Assembly (NCBI RefSeq): GCF_011764505.1
Contig: NZ_AP022839.1
Location: 3,385,001 to 3,449,000 of the forward strand
Length of the DNA: 64,000 nucleotides
From: Legionella antarctica
GTDB taxonomy: Bacteria > Pseudomonadota > Gammaproteobacteria > Legionellales > Legionellaceae
Direction of reading: 5' to 3'
Within the stretch, counting starts at the first letter, position 1. Each line of letters opens with the position of its first letter. The notes beneath the pieces were generated by a model. It saw only the letters and a list, made by a program, of their open reading frames with translations. It was not told where the DNA came from and searched no databases. The translations under genes and the position numbers were made by a program. This document shows positions 37,204-46,614 of the stretch, one piece after another.

Positions 37204-37618
37204 TTGATTTGCTCCAGTGCTGCGGTATTGGATCCGGATTTATCTATATTTGCTTTCACTGGAAGCCCGCTAGAATCAATGGCTTTTTTGAAAAAATTCA
37301 ATACAACAGGGCGATCGCTCTTCTCTGACAGCATGAAATCAACGGTGCTTCCTTCTTTATCTACAGCACGATAAAGATAAACCCACGTGCCATTCACTTT
37401 GATATACATTTCATCCATTCTCCGAGCCACGGGCTTCTTCCTTTTGCTAAATTTAAGCACCAATTGTGGCGCAAAATGAATAACCCTTTTTGATCGAATG
37501 CTCTAAGTCAGCCCCCTCTCTCTTCAATAGCCCGATAGCTTAATGGATGAGCAACTTTCCATCTGACTGCCATTAATATTAAATCTTTTGGAAAATGTCG
37601 TCCTTTAAAACTAATCAT
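37201..37618 (-). pseudogene. IS6-family transposase remnant, minus strand
   Basis: The start MISFKGRHFPKDLILMAVRW and a later part with RMDEMYIKVNGTWVYLYRAVDKEG are clear IS6-family (IS26-like) pieces. The segment between them is deleted and a stop interrupts the frame, removing most of the helix-turn-helix and the first part of the catalytic core. Confidence 0.85.
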
Positions 37619-37836
37619 CGCATTGCCTTCTTTCAGGGCATGATAGCTTATGTCTGATATTTTCGACAGAGTCAAAATGATGACATTTAAAACTTATCAT
37701 CGTTGACCCATGCCTACTTTTAAATCCAGATCTTAACCTAAACTATATTTTTTGCGACAGAACCTTTACTACGCTTTCTTGTTGGGATATTGTTTAAGCT
37801 TATCATAAGCCACTATGGTTGATAGGGAAAAATTTT

Positions 37837-38628
37837 ATGCACTCCAGGATGAATTGGTTTATTAGATTTTGGCTTGTTTTTTTAAGTCTACTGCTTATTG
37901 CAGCTGCCACACTTCTGTTGATGCAAAATACCTGGTTTTCCTCTTTCTGGCTATGGCCGAATGCCCCATGGCTGAGTGATGTCTTCATGGCAAGCATTTT
38001 TTTTTCGACAGCCGCGGCCTATCTGGTAACAGCCGTCCATGCCAGACTCCGTCCTTTACAAGCGATCTCCATTAGCAGTCTAATTGGCTTTGGTGGCTGT
38101 AGCTTATATTTATTACTAGAAGCGACACGTGCCACACAAAATGCAAAAATTCTGCTGCATTGGGGTGAAATTGGGCTACTGTATACCATTGTAAATTTTT
38201 TGTTTTTAGCAGCAGCCTATAATTCAAAAATTGTGTCAAAGCATCGGTTCCCTGTTTCGTTAATATGGATTCTGGGATTAGTGGTAATTGTGAATTTATG
38301 GGTAAGTTTGCGTCTGATTTTTGGAATTGATGCGTTTGCCTGGAGATTAACGGAACCTATGGCAATAATTTATGGCTGGACATTACTAGGGGCTGGTATA
38401 TTCGCATGGTACATGATCATTGAGCCTTATTGGGAAAATATTTGGCCTTTATTGGGAGCCTTTATTGCGTATGGCTTCACGCTGACAGGACCTTTAATTT
38501 ATTTATTAATTAACCCTACCATCGTACCAGTAATTTATTCTCGGGTGGTGGCCTACCTGCTTTTAGTATTGTTTACTTTTTTAAGTGCCTTGGTTTATGC
38601 AGTCAGGGGTTTCTATAAACAGATGTGA
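37837..38628 (+). CDS. Polytopic membrane protein of unknown function
   Basis: About 263 residues with roughly eight hydrophobic segments spread along the chain, short loops and no recognised motif. The topology suggests an inner-membrane protein of unknown activity. It lies between two inverted IS6 transposase remnants, which suggests that it was brought in or retained within a decayed composite. The start chosen is ATG 37837; the frame is open from TTG 37819. Confidence 0.7.
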   Translation: MHSRMNWFIRFWLVFLSLLLIAAATLLLMQNTWFSSFWLWPNAPWLSDVFMASIFFSTAAAYLVTAVHARLRPLQAISISSLIGFGGCSLYLLLEATRATQNAKILLHWGEIGLLYTIVNFLFLAAAYNSKIVSKHRFPVSLIWILGLVVIVNLWVSLRLIFGIDAFAWRLTEPMAIIYGWTLLGAGIFAWYMIIEPYWENIWPLLGAFIAYGFTLTGPLIYLLINPTIVPVIYSRVVAYLLLVLFTFLSALVYAVRGFYKQM

Positions 38629-38635
38629 TAAGATT

Positions 38636-38825
38636 AACGGCAAATGGGGTTACTTGTATAGGACGGTAGACAAGGAAGGTAAAACGGTTGATTTCATGCT
38701 TTCAGCCCTGCTGTATTGAATTTTTTCAAAAAAGCCATTGTTTCTAGCGGGCTTCCAGAGAAAATAAATTTTGATAAATCCGTATCTAATGCCGAAGCAC
38801 TGGAGCAAATCAATACCTTACTTTT
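38636..38825 (+). pseudogene. IS6-family transposase remnant, plus strand
   Basis: It starts NGKWGYLYRTVDKEGKTVDFMLS and continues in another frame with FFKKAI.SSGLP and ALEQIN, matching the C-terminal half of the remnant at 37201-37618 in inverse orientation. A stop and a frame change make it non-functional. Confidence 0.8.
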
Positions 38826-38834
38826 TATCCATGG

Positions 38835-38978
38835 ACTATGGTATTTATTGAGTCCACATGAATTTGCAGCTCTTTGATGATGGTATTTGCGAAATCAGAA
38901 TGCTGTTCAGTGATTGTGTCCCCGTTAAGCTTCTAAGTGACTCCGTCTGTGTTCACTTTGTTGTATTGAGCAATCATA
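38835..38978 (-). pseudogene. Decayed fragment paralogous to the F-box-like gene
   Basis: Read on the minus strand, this matches the gene at 36259 over about 36637-36785 with roughly 80 percent identity (for example acggagtcactta, aagcttaac, acaatcactgaacagca). A Tyr codon is replaced by TAG. It is evidence for a former second copy of the family here. Confidence 0.75.
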
Positions 38979-39003
38979 TGTGATTTTAAATTGCTCAAAA
39001 AAA

Positions 39004-39046
39004 GGACGCTCAGCATTATTCTTACATTAATGCGAGGTCACACCCA
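39004..39046 (-). repeat. Tn3-like terminal inverted repeat, right
   Basis: Read on the minus strand it gives GGGTGTGACCTCGCATTAATG and pairs with 30554-30596. Together they bracket the nested-IS region 30.6-39.0 kb. Confidence 0.45.
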
Positions 39047-39214
39047 ATGGAGAATGAGTGGTTGAAAGTTATTCGACTATCGCCGGTTGCATGTCAGCAC
39101 ATTAATTTGATTGGAAGATATGAATTTTATAACAAGAAGGGATGCCTTAATTTATATGATGTTATAAAAAAATTAGTGACTAACAAAAAAATCGATTTAT
39201 TGGCTACAGACTAG
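39047..39214 (+). pseudogene. Tn3-family transposase C-terminal remnant
   Basis: The open frame of 55 codons contains VIRLSPVACQHINLIGRYEF, which matches the C-terminal end of Tn3-family TnpA (usually LSPxAWxHINxxGxYxF; here Trp is replaced by Cys). Only this tail survives. It adjoins the inverted repeat at 39004-39046. Confidence 0.65.
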
Positions 39215-39438
39215 ACTAGCAAAGGGTTGTATGGGTGTTCCGGGAAATTGCGTACCTTCCTGCAAAGAACTTCTATTAGTTTGTTGTAGATCGAGACCAG
39301 GCTTGTCAGATAAATAGGCAATTGCGATATCCCTGATTAATAAATCGTCTTGTCAGCGTTCGCAAAGCAATACAGGCTGAGTTAAATTGAAATCCGGTCT
39401 TGGAACGTACCTTGGTACGCTCCATACTCCCCCATGCG

Positions 39439-40719
39439 TCACTTTAAATACGAACAAATTGCAGGTGAGGGATTTTCTTTACTTATTTCTACCTTCTTTG
39501 TTGGAGCCATCCCAGAAAGCTCACCCATGAAAAAGCGTATTTTAAATTCATAATTATATTTTCTTTTTTTAGGTTCGGTAGTTTCCGGAGATGAATGCTC
39601 AATTTTTCGTTTCTGTGATGGTGAGGATTTAGACAGAGGTATCATGTTAGAATGATTTGGTTTTTGCTCAATTTTAGGTCGACAAGCCGCTTGCTTTTGG
39701 GTAGTCATCTCATACATGACTCTCTTCGCTTCGACAGTAGCCAGAGTCTCACGTAGCTCAGCTAATTTGGAAATAATATCGTTAGAAAAATCATTTTTTT
39801 CGGCTTTTGCATTGCGTTTAAATAATGGGGCATATTGTTTTTTATCTTCTTTAGCTTGATTAAATATTTTACGTTCTTCCTCTGTAGGATTTCTCTTTCT
39901 TTTGACTTTGTCCTGGCTATGCAGGATACGCTCGAGAAAGTCTAGTTGTTCCTCTAGAGGTAAAAACTCCCTGAACTGATCCAGATGAGTATTGAGCGTC
40001 TTCTTTTGTTGGCGAGCAGCGCCTGCAAATTTATATTCATCTTTTTTTATAAATGTTAGCGTTTCCTTTTCGATTAATTGATTGCTTATCCTATTAAGAC
40101 TTCCTAAAATTTGAGATAAAATCAGCGCTTTTTCTGATTGCAATGAATCCTCATGGAATTCTATGCTAAATGAAGTCAGTGATTTTAGGATGTGTTCGCC
40201 ACTTTGTTTCCATCTGATGTAATCATTAAATTGTTTGAGGGTTCCTCTTTCAAATTTTTCCAGGTAGGGAAGAAGATGCGGTAAAGCAGGATCGTCTTTC
40301 ATAACTTCTTTAAGGAGGTCTACTCGCTTGATAAGGCGTTCGTGGCTCAACGCTTTCTTTTTATCTGCACCGAGCAGACGACACAGGAAATTATCACTCT
40401 CAAGTAACTTGTTGAAAAGCATGGGCATGTTAGTTTTCATGGCCAAAAGATCCCTTTGCTTTATAAATGAGGGCAGTCTATGCCCATCTTTACCTAATTT
40501 TTGAGCATCAACTTGCATCAGGATCAATTGATTTACAATTTTTTCACCAAATTCTCGAACGATTTTCCCTGTTCCAACCACACTATTGTCCCCGGAGTTG
40601 TTTAATTTTTGAATTAATTCACGGTAATCACGTTTAACCTGTTTTAAGGTATGGACATAATCAGTTTTTAGTTGATTCTTGGTACTTATCTGTTTGGTTA
40701 TTTCTAAAGTATGTTTCAT
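39439..40719 (-). CDS. Effector-like helical protein with bipartite nuclear localisation signal
   Basis: The 426-residue protein is lysine-rich, helical, and has no signal peptide or known domain. Near the C-terminus, KRK, a spacer of about a dozen residues with Ser/Pro/Glu/Thr, and KKRKY form a classical bipartite nuclear import signal (about residues 373-392). In an intracellular bacterium this fits a secreted protein acting in the host nucleus, but that is inference. It shares the minus orientation with the interrupted coiled-coil gene upstream. The ribosome site is weak. Confidence 0.6.
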   Translation of the reverse strand: MKHTLEITKQISTKNQLKTDYVHTLKQVKRDYRELIQKLNNSGDNSVVGTGKIVREFGEKIVNQLILMQVDAQKLGKDGHRLPSFIKQRDLLAMKTNMPMLFNKLLESDNFLCRLLGADKKKALSHERLIKRVDLLKEVMKDDPALPHLLPYLEKFERGTLKQFNDYIRWKQSGEHILKSLTSFSIEFHEDSLQSEKALILSQILGSLNRISNQLIEKETLTFIKKDEYKFAGAARQQKKTLNTHLDQFREFLPLEEQLDFLERILHSQDKVKRKRNPTEEERKIFNQAKEDKKQYAPLFKRNAKAEKNDFSNDIISKLAELRETLATVEAKRVMYEMTTQKQAACRPKIEQKPNHSNMIPLSKSSPSQKRKIEHSSPETTEPKKRKYNYEFKIRFFMGELSGMAPTKKVEISKENPSPAICSYLK

Positions 40720-41111
40720 ATGATATAGCCAGGTGAGTTATTTTTCAGTAGTTTATCGACATTAATCTTAAAGCATTCCAGGATATCGAAACACCACCAT
40801 AATTGATTTCTGGCATTATGACAATGACCAAGATAATGGTAAAGAGCAATTGCATTAAATTTCTCCGAGTTGCCTGTAATGAGCCACAATGAAAATGGAA
40901 TTGAACTACAGCGCAGCGTTGTATAAAGATAATGATTTCATCACCTGTCAATTTCCTCATCAATCACAATACACTCCGCAGCTTCTGGCTGTCCAATAGG
41001 GGGGCGAGGGGTCCGGAAATGAGTCTTGTTCGCAAGGTTGTTATTCCAGCCCGCATTTAGTGAGGAGCGGGCTAGTACTATAGATAGAAACTGATACCTT
41101 GATTAATGCAA
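40720..41111. other. Gene-free intergenic stretch
   Basis: A 72-residue minus-strand frame (40745-40963) has no ribosome site or recognisable feature and was not accepted. No RNA gene or clear terminator was found. Confidence 0.4.
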
Positions 41112-42390
41112 TTAGAGTTGAGGGTACAAATGACCACTCCCATAATTTATTAGAATATCAGGTTCATATTCCGGAGCTGATGGTATTGGATAATGTTCCA
41201 ATCCTTCACTCCCAAAGAACGTATTGCTGCCACCATATGTACTGGTTACATTTTCTGCTTTACTCAATAGGTGACTCATCGCCTGTTGCTGATTTTTTAA
41301 TTGTTGTTCAATTGTAACAATGGTTTTTTCAGATTCACTAATTTGAGTAGTGAGCTTGGGAATGGTTGTTACACTCAAATCATTAGCTTGTTCCAATTGC
41401 CTTTGAATGGTGGTTTCATTTTCACGGATGGTTTGAGTATTGCTAGCAATTTGCTCTTGGGCGGTGAGTTTTTTGAAATGGTAGACTAGTGCAACTGTCA
41501 GGGAAATAATGGTCAGCAGAGCAAACGCACCTGGAACTGCAAAAAATAGGGGGCTAATCACCAGGGTACTGATTAAACCTGCACTTAAAAGGCCACTTCC
41601 GGTTCCGAAAAGAGAAGCATAAAGAGCATTGGTTCGATGATTGCCAGATGAGCCACTAACCAGCGTCAGGCTGTCATTTTGTTCGTTAAGGTCTCTATTT
41701 TCTTTTGCAAGGCTGGGTTCTGAAGCGATATAGCGTCGTAATTGCGTGTTGCTATCAATCAGGTTTTCCTGCAGCTTGTATAAACTATTTTGTTCCTCAC
41801 TTATTAATCGAAGAATGTTTTGTTCTTGCTCTCTCATCGCCATGAACTGATTCATCATGTTTACTATCATCTTCAATGCTTCGCATTCATTAAACGAGAG
41901 TTTAAGACGGTTTGTTTGCTGGAGTGCTTGGTCAAGTTGCGTTACATAGAGGAGATAACTCGTGTCCACCGCTGTATTCATCAAGTGGTTTCTCTTGTTT
42001 TCGAGTTCATGGTTTTGGGTGGCAATTTGTTGCTTTAGCACTTCAAGATTTCTGTGAGAAAGTTGTTGAAGGTTGGGATCATTGTGACTTCTGGCATGCT
42101 CCCTGCTTAAGCGTTCTTTGCTTCTAATCTGGCGTTGTAATTCTTTATTAGGCAGATCAACACTAAGTTGCTGGTTAATTTCGCTGTATCGTACTTCAGC
42201 GCTTTTTTTTTCGTTAAGCAATGTATCTAAAGTTCGCTTTTCTTTTGTGCTCTCAGTATCTTTAGAATCAACAAGATAGGTAAGTCGTTGACGCTCTGTA
42301 ATCAATCTGTTTTCTTCGCTAAGCAGTCCATTCAAAATCAGCTGATCCTGGAGAGAATATCTAGATGAAAATACATGAGAAACAGGGTTA
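41112..42390 (-). pseudogene. Coiled-coil membrane-hairpin protein, 3' part (split by IS66 copy 2)
   Basis: This is the larger part of a protein that, after removal of IS66 copy 2 and one CAGGGTTA, reads in frame for 601 residues. The joint gives FQFNPVSHVFSSRY. It contains long coiled coils, a hydrophobic hairpin (ASLFGTGSGLLSAGLIS, then VISPLFFAVPGAFALL and a further segment) about two thirds along, more coiled coil, and a C-terminus with PIPSAPEYEPD. Such coiled-coil proteins with a membrane hairpin are common among Legionella effectors. Internal starts could still produce a C-terminal fragment from about 42335. Confidence 0.75.
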
Positions 42391-44506
42391 GTATCCTGTC
42401 AGAATCGCCGGGTAAGTGTCTGCCACTGAGTCCGGATTAATCCGAGCCGCGCGCGTCAGCAAGCGGAATTCTTTAAAAATATTCAAAATACCTATTGACA
42501 CGGTTTTTCTGTAAAACTGATGTTTTTCCATATCAAACGTAAGTCATGCAATATGCATGCCCTAAGATCCCCAAGATCACAATGTAGCCCCTTTCACTAA
42601 TAAAACATCTCCCTCCTGAGGTCAGATTTTTTCTTAGCCCTTAGTGGCGTTAAAACTCGAAAAATGCGTTCAAAAAAAGTCATGTTATGATTGCCGTATC
42701 AGCATTAGTAACGCAGTGGTAGATGATGAAACGCCAAGAAATCAAACAAGTTTTAGATGAGTTAACAAAAGATATCGATAGTCTTGCCGACAAAAAGGCC
42801 GTGACTATCATTAAGGTATTGGTTAATTTGGTCGAAATGCTTGCCGAAGAAAATGCTTTGCTCAGAGAGGAAAACCAAGTATTACGTGATGAGATAAACC
42901 GCCTTAAGGGTGAACAGGGCAAACCTAATATTCGCGGTCAATCCAAAGGTAGCAATGGCGATAATACAGGCAATTCCAATCATTCATCTGAAGGAGATCG
43001 CAATAAACGTGGTAAAGGGAACAATAAAAACACAGGCAAAGACAAAAAAAACGTACGTATTGATAGACGTGTTACGATTGCTCTGGACAAAGCAACGCTG
43101 CCAGATGACGCCAAGTTCAAGGGTTTTGAGATTCGAATCATCCAGGATCTAAAAATCATCACGGATAATGTTGAATTCAAGCTGGAAACGTATTACTCAC
43201 CATCTTTGAAAAAAACCTTTATTGCGCCGATTCCTGGCGAATATAAGGGCAGTGAATTTGGTCCTGGGGTTAAAGCGCTGGTCATCACATTATACCGTGA
43301 TGCAGGGATGACGGAGAGCGCCATTGAGCGCTTTTTAAAAACATGTGGTATTCAAATATCACATGGTAAAATTGCTTCCATGCTGACAGAAGGCAATGAT
43401 ATTTTTCATCAGGAAAAAGAAGATATTGTCGATGCCGGTAGCAACGCAGGCTTGTACCAGCAGATGGATGACACAGGCAGTCGTGTTAACGGCAAAAATC
43501 ACTACACCCATGTTTTATGTAATGACTTTTTTACAGCATACTTCACTCGTCGTAAAAAAGATCGCTTGACCTTATTGGAGTTGCTGTGTCGAGACCAATT
43601 AAAGTTTATGTTTAATCAGGAGGCTTATGAGTTAATGGATGAGTTTGGTCTCGCAAAAAAATGGTTGGATCAAATTAAACCAATGCTGCATGCACAACCC
43701 CTCACACGTGAATCAATCGATAGTTTGATGGGAACACTTTTTCCAAATCCAAAAAAACACAGCACGAATCGACGCATAATTCTTGAGTCAGCAGCTCTTG
43801 CCTATTATCAGCACTCGAAATACTTCATCCATTATTTAATGACAGATGATGCGCCTCAGTTTAATAAATTGGCCCTACATCATGCGCTGTGCTGGATCCA
43901 TGAAGGTCGTCATTATAAAAAACTCACTCCATTCTCAGATATGAATCAGAATATATTGGCTGTATTTCTTGAGCAATTATGGGATTTCTACCATGCATTA
44001 TTGACTTACAAGACGGCTCCATCTCAATCAATGGCCCAACAACTATCAATGCAATTTGATACTTTGTTCGCAACCACGACAGGCTATGATGTTTTAGATC
44101 AACGCATTGCAAAGACACGTGCTAAAAAACAAGCGTTATTATTGGTGTTAGACCATCCATTTCTGCCATTGCACAACAATGCCTCTGAATTAGGGACACG
44201 GTTTCAAGCAAGGATACGCGACATCAATCTCCAAACGGTCTCCCAAAATGGCACCAAATCAAAGGATACGTTTGCCACGATTGTACAGACGGCCAGAAAA
44301 CTGAAAGTTAACGTTTATCAGTATATTTACGATAGGGTGACTAAAAAATTTGAAATGCCATCATTGGCTGAATTAATCTTACTTAAAGTGCGGCAGGTTC
44401 CATGCACCACATAAGCATCTCGAGATAATTCCGCTTGCTGACGCGCGCGGCTCGGATTAGTCCGGGCTCAGTGGCAGACACTTACCCGGCGATTCTGACA
44501 GGATAC
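42391..44506 (+). mobile_element. IS66-family insertion sequence, copy 2 (2116 bp)
   Basis: The same element as 9089-11204, here with an intact 8-bp target duplication, CAGGGTTA, at 42383-42390 and 44507-44514. This copy fixes the true element boundaries (GTATCC...GGATAC). Confidence 0.97.
42723..44414 (+). CDS. IS66-family transposase (copy 2)
   Basis: 563 residues, identical in translation to the products at 9421-11112 and 55014-56705. The coiled-coil N-terminus, Asn/Gly-rich linker and DDE core are all intact. Confidence 0.93.
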   Translation: MMKRQEIKQVLDELTKDIDSLADKKAVTIIKVLVNLVEMLAEENALLREENQVLRDEINRLKGEQGKPNIRGQSKGSNGDNTGNSNHSSEGDRNKRGKGNNKNTGKDKKNVRIDRRVTIALDKATLPDDAKFKGFEIRIIQDLKIITDNVEFKLETYYSPSLKKTFIAPIPGEYKGSEFGPGVKALVITLYRDAGMTESAIERFLKTCGIQISHGKIASMLTEGNDIFHQEKEDIVDAGSNAGLYQQMDDTGSRVNGKNHYTHVLCNDFFTAYFTRRKKDRLTLLELLCRDQLKFMFNQEAYELMDEFGLAKKWLDQIKPMLHAQPLTRESIDSLMGTLFPNPKKHSTNRRIILESAALAYYQHSKYFIHYLMTDDAPQFNKLALHHALCWIHEGRHYKKLTPFSDMNQNILAVFLEQLWDFYHALLTYKTAPSQSMAQQLSMQFDTLFATTTGYDVLDQRIAKTRAKKQALLLVLDHPFLPLHNNASELGTRFQARIRDINLQTVSQNGTKSKDTFATIVQTARKLKVNVYQYIYDRVTKKFEMPSLAELILLKVRQVPCTT

Positions 44507-45041
44507 CAGGGTTAAATTGGAAATCAGGATAATGGTGATGCACGTTCCCTGGTGGGTATGGGATGTATGTACCGCGGAAATGAACCATTTGACGTTCTCG
44601 TTGAACCCGCTCGACTTCCTGGCTTACCTGGTCCAATCTTGCCTTATACTCTCTTAGCTGACTTCGAAGTTGCTCACAAGTTATTTGCTGATGAAGACAT
44701 TTAAGTTCAAGTTGATTCATCCTTCTTTCTAATACAGGCAGTTCAGTTTTAAAACGTGATTCCAACAAATGGTCATTATTTTTTTCTTGCTCATCACTTA
44801 TTGCTTCCTGAGTATCACCGTTTCTTTGAGCCTCACAAGCTATTTGGGTGAGCGAATTGATCAACATTTGCTGATCAGCACTACCGTGCTCAAGGAGGAG
44901 GGCATTTATTTTACTAGTTACGATTGATAGAGGTTTTCTTTCCAGGAGATATTGACGCAGGTTATGGAAGTTTGATTCGCAAATGGCCGTATTAGTTTGA
45001 TAAACAACTAAATCTTTAATAATGATTTCTGATAACGCCAT
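44507..45041 (-). pseudogene. Coiled-coil membrane-hairpin protein, 5' part
   Basis: Encodes the N-terminal roughly 178 residues: a helical start (MALSEIIIKDLVVYQ), a strong coiled coil (LKCLHQQITCEQLRSQLREY) and a Pro/His-rich linker (YIPYPPGNVHHHYPDF). The frame runs a further 16 codons into the IS. The start ATG 45041 follows GAGGAG about 8 bases upstream. It continues at 42382 once the IS is removed. Confidence 0.75.
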
Positions 45042-45421
45042 GACTCGTGACTCCTCAGGTAATTAAATTATTATCTAACGTGTGTAACTATTACAGAACC
45101 AGTTTATTTTAGGAAATTGGATGGCAGAACAGCTGCATGTCAATCCTGTTATTAACTAATGGATGCACCTCCCTCGGGTAGAGATTTAAGAATTGCCGGC
45201 ATTATCTCAGACGAATGTTAAGGAATTGTTAAGTGAATGTTGCATAATTGTAAATTAACCTGTTTTCGTGATTGAAGTAGTTTGGGATGAGAGCATGATA
45301 TCGTGGATGTTGATACCACATCAGTTTTTTTTATTGAACATTAGGAGCTTAAACTATTTTGAATGATCTTAAGAAAAAAAGTGTATAATTTATTAACAAA
45401 GGGTTTTTATAAAGGGAAGAA
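45042..45421. other. Intergenic stretch between divergent genes
   Basis: AT-rich; it must hold the promoters of the interrupted coiled-coil gene (minus) and the diguanylate cyclase (plus). No coding frame is seen. Confidence 0.4.
45359..45389 (+). promoter_or_regulatory. Candidate sigma-70 promoter for the diguanylate cyclase
   Basis: A perfect -10 (TATAAT, 45384-45389) is preceded by TTGAAT at 45359-45364. The 19-bp spacer is longer than ideal. It lies 33 bp before the start codon. Confidence 0.4.
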
Positions 45422-46564
45422 ATGATTCATAAACCATCAAAAATCTACAGAGATGCGATTTTATCTTTATATCAAGGCTCTACTCGAGCCATTCCGTTTA
45501 ATATACTCGTGGCCTCCTTATTACTATTTGATCTTATTTACAATCAGGTGCCGCTGTTTTTACTTGGAATTTGGTTCTTAGCTATTGTCCTTATTAGTGT
45601 CTTGAGATGGTTTTTTTGTTTTCTATGTCTAAAGAAAAAATACTTTGAACGAAAAATGCATCAAGGGTTACATCTTTTTACCATCCTCACGTTATTAATG
45701 GGTACGGTATGGGGTTCCTGTTATTTAATTGCTTTGCCCCATTTAAGTGAACTACATGAGTTTATTATAATTCTCGTATTAGGTGGTATGTGTGCCGGTT
45801 CAATTGCCTCTTTATCTATTTATTTACCCGTTTATTATGCTTATATATTGCCTATGTTTATACCCGTCATTGTTTACAATTATTCTGTAATGAATTTTGA
45901 CAGAGCCGTTTTAGCAACGATGTTCCTATTATTTGTGATTATGGTGATCGTTTCAGCATTGCTGAATAATAGATTGTTAAATACTACATTGAAATTATTC
46001 CAGGAAAAAGAGTCATTAATTTCTCAATTAAAAACCATGTCTCTCACGGACTCGTTAACCGGTTTATACAACAGGCGACATTTTGAAGCAGTATTAAATA
46101 GTGAGTTTTACAGAGCGAAACGAAATAACTATCCACTCAATCTGGTGCTCATTGATATCGATAATTTTAAAGTGATTAATGACAGTTTTGGCCATCCTCA
46201 CGGAGACATTATATTGATTAATCTTGCTGATGTATTAATTAAATCGCTACAACGTGCCTCGGAGATTGTATTTCGTTTGGGAGGGGATGAGTTTGCCATT
46301 ATTTTTATTAATAACTCAATTGAGAATTCTTTGTCTATTTGTAACGTGATTAAAAATAATTTTCGGAATAATTTATTGTCCTATGACAAAGCAATTTTTA
46401 ATCAACCTGAGTTATTAAATAAAATTACCCTAAGTATGGGGCTTGTTCATCTTTCCTGGGAGGAAAATTTCGATTTGCAACAAGTCATCTCTCTTGTTGA
46501 TAAAGCACTTTATCAGGCTAAAAACCATGGGAAAAATAAAATAGTAATAAAGGAAATTGGATAA
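45422..46564 (+). CDS. Membrane-bound diguanylate cyclase (GGDEF)
   Basis: The 380-residue protein has an N-terminal region of about six membrane segments (residues 20-190) and a C-terminal GGDEF domain with DSLTGLYNRRHF, DIDNFKVINDSFGHPHGD and an intact RLGGDEF motif, so it should make cyclic di-GMP from two GTP. The usual RxxD product-inhibition site before GGDEF reads RASE, so feedback inhibition may be weak. No EAL partner is adjacent. Confidence 0.93.
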   Translation: MIHKPSKIYRDAILSLYQGSTRAIPFNILVASLLLFDLIYNQVPLFLLGIWFLAIVLISVLRWFFCFLCLKKKYFERKMHQGLHLFTILTLLMGTVWGSCYLIALPHLSELHEFIIILVLGGMCAGSIASLSIYLPVYYAYILPMFIPVIVYNYSVMNFDRAVLATMFLLFVIMVIVSALLNNRLLNTTLKLFQEKESLISQLKTMSLTDSLTGLYNRRHFEAVLNSEFYRAKRNNYPLNLVLIDIDNFKVINDSFGHPHGDIILINLADVLIKSLQRASEIVFRLGGDEFAIIFINNSIENSLSICNVIKNNFRNNLLSYDKAIFNQPELLNKITLSMGLVHLSWEENFDLQQVISLVDKALYQAKNHGKNKIVIKEIG

Positions 46565-46614
46565 AACTGGCCTAATTTTTTATTATTTCATCTAGTCATG
46601 TTGCTTCAAAAAAT

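Noticed and set aside
40745..40963. 72-residue minus-strand frame
   Set aside because: No supported start and no family; composition like non-coding DNA.
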